NCBI RefSeq assembly: GCF_012911875.1
Contig: NZ_JAAXKZ010000011.1
Coordinates: forward strand, 20,472 to 84,471
Reading direction: 5' to 3'
From: Pseudonocardia bannensis
Lineage (GTDB): Bacteria; Actinomycetota; Actinomycetes; Mycobacteriales; Pseudonocardiaceae
DNA length: 64,000 nt
In this document: in pieces, positions 42,122 through 50,430 of the stretch
How the letters are laid out: the number at the start of each line of letters is the position of its first letter
How positions within the stretch are numbered: position 1 is the stretch's first letter
Notes under the pieces: generated by a model
Database searches by the model: none
What the model was told of the DNA's origin: nothing
Seen by the model: the letters and a program-made list of their open reading frames with translations, nothing else
Translations under genes and position numbers: made by a program

Positions 42122-42355
42122 TGATCAGCCTCCTGTGGTCGAGATTCCCTCCCCACCGCGACCGGCGGCTCTCCAGGACCATTCGAGGGAGACCCGGCAA
42201 CTTCCGGCTACGTCACCGATGACGCTTCCCGGACATCCTGTGCTGGCCGACGGCCACTGAGGGGGGCCGAGCGTACAGCCCGCGTCGTGCCCCGGAAACG
42301 TCTTCGGTACCGATTCTGCGGGCCCGGTTCGCGCCGTGGCCCCGGGTCGGCGTCG

Positions 42356-43195
42356 TCAGCGAGGCCGCGAGCCCGCCGGTGTCTCTCGCTCCGGACGAAG
42401 CCACGCCGTCCACCGCTCCACAGCGATGTAGCCCATTCGTTCGTACACGGGCCGGCCGTCGTCGCTGGCGATGAGAACCGCCGGCGCGGTGGGGTCGGAC
42501 AGGGTGGCGGCCCACGTCACCGCGGCACCCGCGCCCCGCCCGCGCCACGCCGGAAGCGTCGCGACGAACTCGACGAGCGTGATCCCGGCGTGGTGATGGG
42601 CTGCCGCCACCGCGACCGGGTCACCGTTCAGCGACGCGAGCCACACCCGCGTCGCTGACGTCAGCAGCGTCGGTCCCAGCAGATCACCCGGTGCCAGCGG
42701 CTCCAGCTCCGGCATCGGATAACCCTCCACGAGGACTCGCTCGGCCAGCGCCAGGCCCGCCGCGTCCCGGACCTCGCGCACCTCGACCGCAGGCTCGTCC
42801 GATGCCGGGCGGGGGCCGGGATGGCGCACCATGAGCGGCGGATGCCCGATCAGGGCCAGTCCGTACGGGCGGAGGTCCGGCGTCGGCCATGCGCTGATCA
42901 GCAGGTACGGCACGTGCGGCGGGAACAGCTCGCCGATCTCGCGCAGGGTCTCCTCGGGGCGGGTCATCGGCTGGACCAGGACGACCGGGTTGGTGAGCGC
43001 CCCCCGGTCGCCGATCCAGCCCCCGGCCCAGGTCGGCCCGGACCGCCCCGGCCGGCCCGCGCCGCGTGCGACCGCCACCGGCCACGAGGCGTGCACCAGC
43101 ACCGCCTGCCGGACGAGGGTGTCGTCCGCCGCGAGGTCCGGCTCCCAACCCGTCGTCAGGTGCTCGTCCTCCGCGGGGAGAATCGATGCACTCAT
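42356..43195 (-). CDS. GNAT-family N-acetyltransferase
   Basis: A 279-residue protein whose C-terminal half is a GNAT domain: EVREVRDAAGLALAERVLVE, VWLASLNGDPVAVAAAHHH, GITLVEFVATLPAWRGRGAG with the acetyl-CoA Q/R-x-x-G-x-G loop, and PVYERMGYIAVERWTAWLRP. The N-terminal ~130 residues, with LVQPMTRPEETLREIGELFP, are a second, less typical domain. Starts at 43195 or 43201 (ATG) are equally plausible. Substrate unknown. Confidence 0.82.
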   Translation of the reverse strand: MSASILPAEDEHLTTGWEPDLAADDTLVRQAVLVHASWPVAVARGAGRPGRSGPTWAGGWIGDRGALTNPVVLVQPMTRPEETLREIGELFPPHVPYLLISAWPTPDLRPYGLALIGHPPLMVRHPGPRPASDEPAVEVREVRDAAGLALAERVLVEGYPMPELEPLAPGDLLGPTLLTSATRVWLASLNGDPVAVAAAHHHAGITLVEFVATLPAWRGRGAGAAVTWAATLSDPTAPAVLIASDDGRPVYERMGYIAVERWTAWLRPERETPAGSRPR

Positions 43196-43424
43196 GCCCA
43201 TCACCATGACGGCCGCCCGGCAGCCCGGCAAGCCCCTCGGTGCTCCTGGCCGCACGGTGGAGCCGACCCGTACCCGCGAGGGGCTCCCCACGGCGTGAGG
43301 GCTGCTCCACTACGCGACCGGCCGACGCCGACTCGCGGCCGTCCGGGGTCGCGAGCGTGGGCCGGGCGGCCCCGGCGCGCTGTCCCCAGTGACGCCGGAG
43401 CGGGCCCGTCGTAGCGTTCGCACC

Positions 43425-43865
43425 GTGGGCGAGGTACGCCGGACGACCACCGCGACCCCCGCCGCCGTGTGGGAGGTGCTCGCCAACGGCTGGTACTACC
43501 CGGCATGGGTGGTCGGCGCGGCGCGGGTGCGCGCGGTGAGTTCGAACTGGCCGGCGGCCGGGGCGCTGCTGCACCACTCGGTCGGCGCCTGGCCGGTGCT
43601 GGTGAACGACCGCACCGAGTCCCTGCGCTGCGAACCCGAGCGCGAACTGGTGCTGCTGGCCAGCGTGTGGCCCATCGGGCGGGCACCGGTGCACCTGGTC
43701 CTCGCGCCGACCACGGACGGCGGCTGCGAGATCGTCATGGGCGAGGACGTCACCGAGGGCCCCGCCCGGCTCGTACCCGGACCGGTGCGCCAGGTCCTGT
43801 TCGCGCCCCGCAACGGCGAGACGCTGCGGCGGTTGGCCTACCTCGCCGAACGGCGCTCGGCGTAG
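43425..43865 (+). CDS. SRPBCC (START-like) family protein
   Basis: A 146-residue helix-grip protein: TTTATPAAVWEVLANGWYYP, AARVRAVSSNWPAAGALLHH, LVLLASVWPIGRAPVHLVLA and the C-terminal helix NGETLRRLAYLAERR. Such proteins bind hydrophobic ligands. GTG 43425 is chosen because TAGCGT lies seven bases upstream with no ribosome site (leaderless pattern); GTG 43389 is possible. Repeat array 2 starts 33 bases after the stop. Confidence 0.85.
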   Translation: MGEVRRTTTATPAAVWEVLANGWYYPAWVVGAARVRAVSSNWPAAGALLHHSVGAWPVLVNDRTESLRCEPERELVLLASVWPIGRAPVHLVLAPTTDGGCEIVMGEDVTEGPARLVPGPVRQVLFAPRNGETLRRLAYLAERRSA

Positions 43866-43897
43866 CGCCACTCACCAAGCCCAACGCTCCCCCACCC

Positions 43898-43997
43898 CGC
43901 GAGTCGCGCAATCCACGCCCGCGAGTCGGGGAATCCACGCGCGCGAGTCGCGCAATCCACGCCCGCGAGTCGGGGAATCCACGCGCGCGAGTCGGGG
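43898..43997 (+). repeat. 22-bp tandem array between convergent genes (array 2)
   Basis: Five copies of a 12-mer, CGCGAGTCGCGC or CGCGAGTCGGGG, are separated by four 10-bp spacers, AATCCACGCC or AATCCACGCG. The two variants alternate (A-B-A-B, then a last B 12-mer), giving a 44-bp higher-order unit. The B 12-mer is identical to that of array 1 at 27686-27807, with a different spacer. Like array 1 it follows a plus-strand gene closely and lies between convergent genes. Confidence 0.95.
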
Positions 43998-44043
43998 AGG
44001 TCGGGCCCAGGGTCAGCCGGCCGCAGCCACGTCGTCGGCGTCG

Positions 44044-44083
44044 CGCAACACCCGCAGGACCGCAACACCCGCAGGACCGCAAC
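44044..44083 (+). repeat. 17-bp direct repeat
   Basis: CGCAACACCCGCAGGAC occurs twice in tandem (44044-44060, 44061-44077), followed by a six-base third copy. It lies between array 2 and the transposase remnants. Confidence 0.9.
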
Positions 44084-44127
44084 TCCGGCGGTCGCCGCCC
44101 GGCCCGGTGGGCGTCTCAGCAGTGCCC

Positions 44128-44245
44128 CGAACGCGCCCTGACCGGGTCCTGGCCGACAAGGCCTACAGCTCCTGCCGACCGCGCCTCCCTGCGCAGGCGC
44201 GGAATCGCCGCAACGATCCACCTCGCCACGATCGACACCTGGCTC
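44128..44245 (+). pseudogene. IS5-type transposase remnant (catalytic-core segment)
   Basis: The plus frame from 44128 reads RTRPDRVLADKAYSS, the conserved DKAY segment of IS5/IS1647-like transposases. After a frameshift the expected continuation appears as SLRRRGIAATI in the next frame, and then ATIDTWLRH, which looks like the family's C terminus joined by deletion. No intact gene or inverted repeats remain. Confidence 0.65.
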
Positions 44246-44267
44246 CGACACCTGTCGAACAGGCTCG

Positions 44268-44335
44268 CCACGGGTCGCCGGTGCGCAGCTTCCACAGGAT
44301 CGCGTTGATCACCTGACGGTGGTCTCGCCACGGCC
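44268..44335 (-). pseudogene. IS5-type transposase remnant (N-terminal segment, opposite strand)
   Basis: The minus strand encodes DHRQVINAILWKLRTGDPW, matching the N-terminal 'DHRxVxNAILWxLRTGxPWRDLP' of IS5-like transposases. It is only about 22 codons long and in the opposite direction to the remnant at 44128-44245, so an element was inverted or two elements decayed here. Confidence 0.65.
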
Positions 44336-44342
44336 GGCTGCC

Positions 44343-45173
44343 CTAGCAGCGGGTAACCCGCAGCCCGACGGCCAGCAGCGCGGCCGCCGGGAGCTCGGCG
44401 ACCCCGTCGGACCCGACGTGCGGTGCGATCAGCCGGTCGAACGCCGCCCGGATCCGGCCGCGGGTGGCGGGGCCCTGGGCCTCGACGAGGCCCGCGGTGC
44501 GGACCGTGCCGCCGAGGAGGTCCTCCCACCACCGATCCGGCGCGACCCGGTGCGTCCACGTGCACCGGTCGACCCGCACCTGAGCGAGCCCGGCACCGGT
44601 CAGGAGCGCGGCGAACGGGGCGGGCGCCGCGTAGTGCTCGCGGGCCGACGGCCCGGCCGGGATGGCCGACGGGTCCACGCCGGCCTCGGTCAGCGCCGCC
44701 GCCACCACATCGAGCGCCGCGTTGTGCCCGTCGGTGTCCCACGCCGAGAGCACCACGCGTCCACCGGGCCGGGTCACCCGCGCGAGTTCGGCGACCGCCG
44801 CGACCGGATCTGCGACGTGGTTGACGACGAACGCGCCCAGCACGGCGTCGAAGGCGGCGTCGGCGAACGGCAGGTCGGGCAACGCGGCGCACACCGCGCC
44901 CGATGCCGCACGCCCTGCGTGGGCGACCATCTCCCGGACCGCGTCGGCCGCGACGACCTCGGCACCCCCCGCCCGGGCCGCCGCGGCGAGCCGGCCGGTC
45001 CCGCAACCGACGTCGAGCAGCAGCGCGGGGCCCGTGGGCCGGGCGGGACGCAGCCCGGCGCGCTCCAGCATCGGGCCGTGGGCACCGGACGCGAGCCGGC
45101 CGAAGCCCTCGTCGTAGGTGTTGCTGCGCCGCATCCAGCCGGTCCGCTCGAACCGCTCGAACTCGGTGTTCAC
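44343..45173 (-). CDS. Class I SAM-dependent methyltransferase
   Basis: A 276-residue methyltransferase. Motif I is LLLDVGCGTGRLAAAARAGG, followed by VVAADAVREMVAHAG, LPDLPFADAAFDAVLGAFVV and the post-motif VTRPGGRVVLSAWDTDGHNA, as in UbiE/type-11 enzymes. GTG 45173 follows GGTGAG and lies seven bases after the stop of the DprE2-like gene, so the two are likely co-transcribed. Substrate unknown. Confidence 0.9.
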   Translation of the reverse strand: MNTEFERFERTGWMRRSNTYDEGFGRLASGAHGPMLERAGLRPARPTGPALLLDVGCGTGRLAAAARAGGAEVVAADAVREMVAHAGRAASGAVCAALPDLPFADAAFDAVLGAFVVNHVADPVAAVAELARVTRPGGRVVLSAWDTDGHNAALDVVAAALTEAGVDPSAIPAGPSAREHYAAPAPFAALLTGAGLAQVRVDRCTWTHRVAPDRWWEDLLGGTVRTAGLVEAQGPATRGRIRAAFDRLIAPHVGSDGVAELPAAALLAVGLRVTRC

Positions 45174-45180
45174 GACGGTC

Positions 45181-45924
45181 TCACCGGGGCAACCGGCGCC
45201 AGATCGGGCGCGGCAGCAGCCGCATCCCGAAGAACACCGGCCGCAGTACGGCGGGCACCCAGACCTCGCCACGGCCGGCCCGCAGCGCCCGGACAGTGGC
45301 GTCGGCGACCTGGTCGGGCGTGCTGGACAGCGGCGCGGGCGGCATCCCCGCGGTCATCCGGCCGATCACGAAGCCCGGCCGGACCAACAGCACCCGCACC
45401 CCGCTGCCGTACAGCGCATCAGCAAGTCCGGAGGTGAAACCATCGAGGCCGGCCTTGGCCGAGCCGTAGACATAGTTCGCGCGGCGCACCCGCACCCCGG
45501 CCACCGACGAGTACACCACCAGCGTGCCGCTGCCCTGGGCGCGCAGCAGTTCGGCGAGGTGGGTGAGCACGTGCACGTGCGCGACGTAGTCGGTGTGCAC
45601 GATCTGCACGGCGTGCGCGGCGTCGCTCTCGGCGCGGGCCTGCTCACCCAGGATCCCGAACGCGACGACGACGGTGTCGAGCCGGCCGTGCCTGGCGATC
45701 ACGTCGTCGAGGAACGGGCGGTGCCGGTCGAGGTCGTCGGCGTCGAACTCGACGCGCTCGACGGTGCCCGCGCCGGCCTCCCGGAGCAGCTTCTCCTCGT
45801 CGTCGAGATCGGCGCTGCGCCGCGCCGCGAGGATCACCCTGTCCGCGCCCCCGGCGGCCAGCCGTTGCGCCACCGCGACCCCGATCTCACTGCGCCCGCC
45901 CAGGACCAGCACCGTTCCGCCCAC
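45181..45924 (-). CDS. SDR, similar to decaprenylphosphoryl-2-keto-arabinose reductase (DprE2-like)
   Basis: A 247-residue short-chain reductase. VLVLGGRSEIGVAVAQRLA is the unusual GGxSEIG cofactor motif of DprE2; VVVAFGILGEQARAE, VYSSVAGVRVRRANYVYGSA (Ser, YxxxK) and KAGLDGFTSGLADALYGSGV closely follow the mycobacterial DprE2 pattern, and the C terminus ends PRPIWRRLP as there. DprE2 makes decaprenylphosphoryl-arabinose for cell-wall arabinan. No dprE1 gene is adjacent, so a related role is possible. GTG 45924 is preceded by CAGACT-n6, a leaderless pattern. Confidence 0.85.
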   Translation of the reverse strand: MGGTVLVLGGRSEIGVAVAQRLAAGGADRVILAARRSADLDDEEKLLREAGAGTVERVEFDADDLDRHRPFLDDVIARHGRLDTVVVAFGILGEQARAESDAAHAVQIVHTDYVAHVHVLTHLAELLRAQGSGTLVVYSSVAGVRVRRANYVYGSAKAGLDGFTSGLADALYGSGVRVLLVRPGFVIGRMTAGMPPAPLSSTPDQVADATVRALRAGRGEVWVPAVLRPVFFGMRLLPRPIWRRLPR

Positions 45925-45988
45925 GCCGCGAGTCTGGCGCACCCGGCGTCGCCGGCCGCAGCCGGACCCGAGCGCCGGGGCGGCGCGG

Positions 45989-47329
45989 CTACCGGCTGTC
46001 GGCCTGGGACCCGGACGGCGTCTCCTCCGACTCGGCCTCGTCGGGCACCCGGCTGACGCGCAGGCGAGAGGCGCGCCGGCCGTCGAGTTCGGTGACGGTG
46101 AAGCGGTGCCGCAGCGCGGTCACGCTGTCGCCGACCTCGGGGGCCCGGCCGAGCCGGTCGACGACGAAACCGGCGAGGGTGTTGAAGTGCCCGTCCGGGA
46201 GCTCGATGCCGGCGAGCTCCTTGATGTCGTCGCGGTGCAGCAGGCCGTCGAGGTCGATGCTGCCGTCGGAGTGCCGGCGGCTGGGGCGCCCGCGGAGGTC
46301 GTACTCGTCCTCGATGTCACCGACCAGCTCCTCGATGAGGTCCTCCAGCGTCACGATCCCGTCGGTACCCCCGTACTCGTCGACGATGATCGCCATGTGG
46401 CCGGCTCTGCGCATGCGGGCCAGGGCCGGCACCAGCGGGAGGCTCCCGGGCAGGACCAGCGCATCGCGGGCGAGCTCGGCCACGGTCCTCGGCGCGTCCT
46501 GTCCGTGGTCGTGGCGGTGGGCTGCGGTCAGCACGTCGCGGACGTGGACCACGCCCAGGACGTCGTCCGGCGACGCACCGATCACCGGGTAGCGGGAGTG
46601 CGGCCGATCCGCCACATAGTTCGCCGCGTCGTGCGTCGACATCGCCCCGAGCATGAAGTCCACCTCGGTCCGGGGGACCATCACCTCGCGCAGGACGCGG
46701 TCGGTGGCGGTGAACACGTCGGTCAGCACGCGGCGCTCCTCGGCGGTGAGCTCCTCGTTGGTGCCCACCAGGTCGCGCAGCTCCGCCTCACTGACCTCGT
46801 CGGTCCTGGCGTGCGGGTCCATCCCGAGCAGCCGGACGACGGCGTTGGTGGACACCGTGAGAAACCAGATCACCGGGCGGAAGATCCGGGCGACCCAGTC
46901 GAGGACCGGGGCGACGAACAGGGCGACCGGCTCGGGGCGCTGCATGGCCAGTCGCTTGGGCACCAGCTCGCCCAGCACCAGCGACACGTACGACACGGCC
47001 AGCGTCACCACCACCAGCGCCACCGTCGCGGCGAGGCCTTCGGACAGCCCGAACCCGACCAGTACCCGTTGCAGTTCGACCGCGAGTGTGGCGCCGCCGT
47101 AGCTGGCGGCGAAGAACCCGGCGAAGGTGACGCCGATCTGCACCGCGGACAGGAACCGGCTGGGATCCTCGCGCAACCGGGCCACCGCGCGACCCCGCTT
47201 GCTCCGCTCGGCCAGCCGGCGCACCTGCGCGTCCCGCAGCGAGACCAGCGCGATCTCGGATGCGGCGAAGTAACCGCCGATCAGCACGAACAGCAGGACG
47301 AGGAACGCGTTGAGGAACGTGCCGCTCAT
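45989..47329 (-). CDS. CNNM/CorC-type hemolysin family protein with CBS domains
   Basis: A 446-residue membrane protein. The N-terminal CNNM (DUF21) domain has four hydrophobic segments, for example LVLLFVLIGGYFAASEIALV, AVQIGVTFAGFFAASYGGAT and VSYVSLVLGELVPKRLAMQ. Two CBS domains follow (VMVPRTEVDFMLG with VLGVVHVRDVL; AGHMAIIVDEYGGTDGIVTL with EDLIEELVGDIEDEY), then a CorC_HlyC domain. The family exports Mg2+/Co2+ or senses it. GGAG precedes ATG 47329. Confidence 0.93.
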   Translation of the reverse strand: MSGTFLNAFLVLLFVLIGGYFAASEIALVSLRDAQVRRLAERSKRGRAVARLREDPSRFLSAVQIGVTFAGFFAASYGGATLAVELQRVLVGFGLSEGLAATVALVVVTLAVSYVSLVLGELVPKRLAMQRPEPVALFVAPVLDWVARIFRPVIWFLTVSTNAVVRLLGMDPHARTDEVSEAELRDLVGTNEELTAEERRVLTDVFTATDRVLREVMVPRTEVDFMLGAMSTHDAANYVADRPHSRYPVIGASPDDVLGVVHVRDVLTAAHRHDHGQDAPRTVAELARDALVLPGSLPLVPALARMRRAGHMAIIVDEYGGTDGIVTLEDLIEELVGDIEDEYDLRGRPSRRHSDGSIDLDGLLHRDDIKELAGIELPDGHFNTLAGFVVDRLGRAPEVGDSVTALRHRFTVTELDGRRASRLRVSRVPDEAESEETPSGSQADSR

Positions 47330-47569
47330 GACTCCATGCTTCCGTGACCCACCGTTTCGGACAGCACGGAGCGTGATCGCGTCGCAGCATCCCGGTCAGC
47401 ACGCTGGCAACGATCCGGCTCCGGCCACCTCATGGGATCCGTCCGTTGTGAAGGCACACTTCCGCCGGGTACCCGAGCCGTGGCCGCGCACGCACCGCCG
47501 TTCGGTGGCCGTTGCCCGCGTCGACGGGCGTGATGCGATGATCGGATCCCCCGGTCCGAGAGGAGCACC

Positions 47570-47863
47570 GTGCCCGAGGTCCTGTTCGACACCCGCTGGC
47601 CGGACGGGTCGGTCCAGACCTTCTACTCCCCGTCGCTGATCGTGGAGGAGTACTTCGAGGCCGGGCAGGCCTATCCGCTGGACGACTTCGTGGCGCGCAG
47701 CCGGGAGTCCCTGCAGCTCGCCGGCGACCGCGTTCGCGCCAAGTACGGCATGGGGTGCGCGGAGTCGGCGATCTCGATCGCCCGTATCGAACAGGCCGCC
47801 GCCCGGTTCCCCGACGCCGCGGACGGCACGGTCACGGTCGAGCGTTTCCGCCGCTGGGCGTGA
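47570..47863 (+). CDS. MSMEG_0570 family nitrogen starvation response protein
   Basis: A 97-residue protein with the characteristic sequence: VLFDTRWPDGSVQTFYSPSL, IVEEYFEAGQAYPLDDFVAR, SRESLQLAGDRVRAKYGMGC with AESAISIARIE. Homologs belong to a nitrogen-limitation-induced cluster in mycobacteria (MSMEG_0565-0575 region). Here it stands alone. GTG 47570 follows GAGAGGAG. The molecular function is not known. Confidence 0.9.
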   Translation: MPEVLFDTRWPDGSVQTFYSPSLIVEEYFEAGQAYPLDDFVARSRESLQLAGDRVRAKYGMGCAESAISIARIEQAAARFPDAADGTVTVERFRRWA

Positions 47864-47930
47864 GCCGACCGGCGGCCGGCCCAGGCTCACCGGGGAACGG
47901 AGCGTCCCGGACGCTCGGCATACTGGCCCG

Positions 47931-48770
47931 GTGACCATCGCACGACGGGCCGCCGTGCTCGGCTCTCCCGTCCGGCACTCGTTGTCCCCCGTGCTGCACG
48001 GCGCGGCCTACGCCGCGCTCGGTCTGGACGGCTGGCACTACGACGCCCACGAGTGCGACGAGGCGGGGCTGCCCGGCTTCGTGGACGCGCTGGGTCCGGA
48101 GTGGACCGGGCTGTCGCTGACCATGCCGCTCAAGCGCGTCGCCCTGCAGGTGGCCGACCGGATCTCCCCGCTGGCCGCCGCCACCGGCGCGGCGAACACC
48201 CTGGTCCTGCGCCCCGACGGGCGGCTCGCGGAGAACACCGACGTCATCGGCATCGTGGCGGCGCTGCACGAGGCCGGCGTCGCGCAGGTGAGCCGCGCGG
48301 TCGTGCTCGGGGCCGGCGGCACCGCGCAGGCCGCGCTCGCCGCGCTGCGCGAGCTCGGCGTGTCCGACCCGCTGGTGCTGGTGCGCGAGGCCGGCCGGAC
48401 CGGTGAGCTGCGGGCCGCCGCCGACCGGCTCGGCGTGACCCCCACCGTCAGCGCCGTGCTGACCGAGCCGGAGCGGGCCGCAGCGGAGCTCGCCGACGCC
48501 GACGTCGTGATCTCCACCCTGCCCGCCGGCGCCGCGGATGCGCTGGCGGTGGCCCCGTGGGCGCCGTCGACGACGGTGGTCGACGTGATCTACGCGCCCT
48601 GGCCGACGGCGTTCGCGGCCGGGGCCGCCGCGGCCGGGTGCACCGTGGTCAGCGGACTGGCCATGCTGCTGCACCAGGCCGTCGCGCAGGTCGAGCTGAT
48701 GACCGGCCGGACCGGACCGGTGGACGCCATGCGCGAGGCGCTCGACGCGGCGGTGCTCGCACGCGGCTGA
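47931..48770 (+). CDS. aroE: Shikimate dehydrogenase (AroE)
   Basis: A 279-residue enzyme of the shikimate pathway reducing 3-dehydroshikimate with NADPH. Motifs: LGSPVRHSLSPVLHGAAYAA, GLSLTMPLKRVALQ with the catalytic Lys, AENTDVIGI with the catalytic Asp, VLGAGGTAQAALAAL and GLAMLLHQAVAQVELMTG with the substrate Gln. GTG 47931 is six bases after CATACT (47919-47924), with no ribosome site. Confidence 0.94.
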   Translation: MTIARRAAVLGSPVRHSLSPVLHGAAYAALGLDGWHYDAHECDEAGLPGFVDALGPEWTGLSLTMPLKRVALQVADRISPLAAATGAANTLVLRPDGRLAENTDVIGIVAALHEAGVAQVSRAVVLGAGGTAQAALAALRELGVSDPLVLVREAGRTGELRAAADRLGVTPTVSAVLTEPERAAAELADADVVISTLPAGAADALAVAPWAPSTTVVDVIYAPWPTAFAAGAAAAGCTVVSGLAMLLHQAVAQVELMTGRTGPVDAMREALDAAVLARG

Positions 48771-48944
48771 CCACCCCCGGCGGGCCGAGCGCCGGCGCGA
48801 GCTGACGGAACCGGCCCGGGTGGCCGCCCCGCGTCCGGTCGCGCCCGGGGGACTCGCACGTCGTGCAGACGGGCGGGTCGTCGATCCGGCGGCGAAGGCC
48901 GATCCGGGTCCGCCGCGCGTGACGGTCCCGGCCAGACTGCGCGC

Positions 48945-49760
48945 ATGACAGCCGACGGCAGCAACCGCTACACCCACGGCCATCACGACAGCGTGCTGCG
49001 CTCGCACCGCCGGCGGACGGCGGAGAACTCGGCCGGATACCTGTTGCCGCACCTGCGCCCCGGGATGGATCTGCTCGACGTCGGCTGCGGTCCCGGCACG
49101 ATCACCGTCGACCTGGCCCGCCGGGTCGCGCCCGGGCGGGTGCTCGGGATCGACGCCGCCGCGGCACCCCTGGACGAGGCCCGGGCCGCCGCCCGGGGGA
49201 TGGCGAACGTGGCCTTCGCGCAGGAGGACCTGTACCGGCTCGACGGCCTCGAGACGTCGTTCGGCGGCTTCGATGTCGTGCACGCCCACCAGGTTCTGCA
49301 GCACGTGTCGGACCCGGTGGCCGCGCTCGCCCGGATGCGCCGGGTCGTCCGCCCGGGCGGGCTCGTCGCCGCCCGCGACGCCGATTACGCCGCGATGACC
49401 TGGTTCCCGCACGACGAACGGCTCGACGCGTGGCTGGACGTGTACCGCCGGGTGGCCCGGGGCAACGACGCCGAGCCGGACGCGGGCCGCGCGCTGCTGG
49501 CCTGGGCCCGGGCAGCCGGGTTCACGCAGGTGACACCGTCGGCGTCGGTGTGGTGCTACGCGACACCGGACGAACGGGCCTGGTGGGGCGGCATGTGGGC
49601 GGACCGGATCCGGTCCTCCGCGGTGGCGGAGCAGGCGGTGGACCGCGGCCTCGCGACCCGCGACGACCTGGCCGCGATGTCGGCGGCCTGGCGGGAATGG
49701 GCCGCGCACCCCGACGGCTGGTTCACGGTGCTGAACGGCGAGATCCTGGCCCGCGGCTGA
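48945..49760 (+). CDS. Class I SAM-dependent methyltransferase
   Basis: A 271-residue type-11-like methyltransferase. RRRTAENSAGYLLPHLRPGM leads to motif I LLDVGCGPGTITVDLARRV; VLGIDAAAAPLDEARAAA, EDLYRLDGLETSFGGFDVVH and RVVRPGGLVAARDADYAAMT follow. Members of this group methylate menaquinone-like or small metabolites; the acceptor is unknown. CAGACT (48933-48938) is six bases before ATG 48945. Confidence 0.9.
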   Translation: MTADGSNRYTHGHHDSVLRSHRRRTAENSAGYLLPHLRPGMDLLDVGCGPGTITVDLARRVAPGRVLGIDAAAAPLDEARAAARGMANVAFAQEDLYRLDGLETSFGGFDVVHAHQVLQHVSDPVAALARMRRVVRPGGLVAARDADYAAMTWFPHDERLDAWLDVYRRVARGNDAEPDAGRALLAWARAAGFTQVTPSASVWCYATPDERAWWGGMWADRIRSSAVAEQAVDRGLATRDDLAAMSAAWREWAAHPDGWFTVLNGEILARG

Positions 49761-49800
49761 GGGGATCAGCCGCCCGAGGGGACGGCCGCCGGGTCGCTCA

Positions 49801-50397
49801 TCACGGGCAGGCGCGGTGGACCGAGACGGCGTAGTCGCCGTCGGTGTAGGGGGCGCGGTCCCAGGTGGCCCAGCGGTCCTCGGGCTCCAGCCCGGCGGCG
49901 GCGCACCACCCGTCGTAGTCGCCGAGGGTGGGCCAGCCGGGCTGGAGCTGGAACCCGGCGATCAACCGGCCGCCCGGCTCCAGGTGCCGGGCGCAGGCGC
50001 CGATCGCCGCCGCGCGGTCCGGCGCGGCCATGTACGGCACGACGTTACCGGCCAGCACCACGACGTCGAACCGGTCGCCGAGGTCCAGCTCGGCCAGGCC
50101 GACGACGTGCCAGCGCAGCGACGGCGCCTTGGCCCGGGCCGCGGCGATCATGTCGGGGTCGTTGTCCACGCCGGCGACGGCCACTCCCCGGCGGGCCAGC
50201 TCGGTCGCGACCCGCCCGGTGCCGCAGCCGCCGTCGAGCACCGAGCCCGGCGTGTAGGACGCGACGAGGTCGGCCTCGCCGTGCGGGTTCTGCCCCGCCG
50301 CCGCCATGCGGGCCCAGCGCTCGTCGTAGGCGCCGAGGTCGACCTGATGGCGCCACCGCTCCCAGCTACCGGGCAGCCCTGTCTCACCTGTGGACAC
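49801..50397 (-). CDS. Class I SAM-dependent methyltransferase
   Basis: A 198-residue methyltransferase: VLDGGCGTGRVATELARRGV (motif I), VAGVDNDPDMIAAARAKAPS, DLGDRFDVVVLAGNVVPYMA and RHLEPGGRLIAGFQLQPGW. GTG 50397 is chosen because TAGGCT (50410-50405, minus) lies exactly seven bases upstream; GTG 50403 would be too close. It is divergent from the quinone reductase gene with only 33 bases between the two start codons. Confidence 0.88.
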   Translation of the reverse strand: MSTGETGLPGSWERWRHQVDLGAYDERWARMAAAGQNPHGEADLVASYTPGSVLDGGCGTGRVATELARRGVAVAGVDNDPDMIAAARAKAPSLRWHVVGLAELDLGDRFDVVVLAGNVVPYMAAPDRAAAIGACARHLEPGGRLIAGFQLQPGWPTLGDYDGWCAAAGLEPEDRWATWDRAPYTDGDYAVSVHRACP

Positions 50398-50404
50398 GGG
50401 CACG

Positions 50405-50424
50405 AGCCTACGGCCCCGTAGGGT
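50405..50424. promoter_or_regulatory. Back-to-back -10 elements of two divergent leaderless genes
   Basis: TAGGCT on the minus strand (50410-50405) serves the methyltransferase starting at 50397, and TAGGGT on the plus strand (50419-50424) serves the reductase starting at 50431. The eight bases between them and the short gap leave each -35 region inside or next to the opposite gene's start. Confidence 0.6.
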
Positions 50425-50430
50425 CGGGCC

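Noticed and set aside
43898..44335. Intact insertion sequence carrying array 2
   Set aside because: Only short transposase fragments in opposite directions remain, and no terminal inverted repeats or target duplication were seen.
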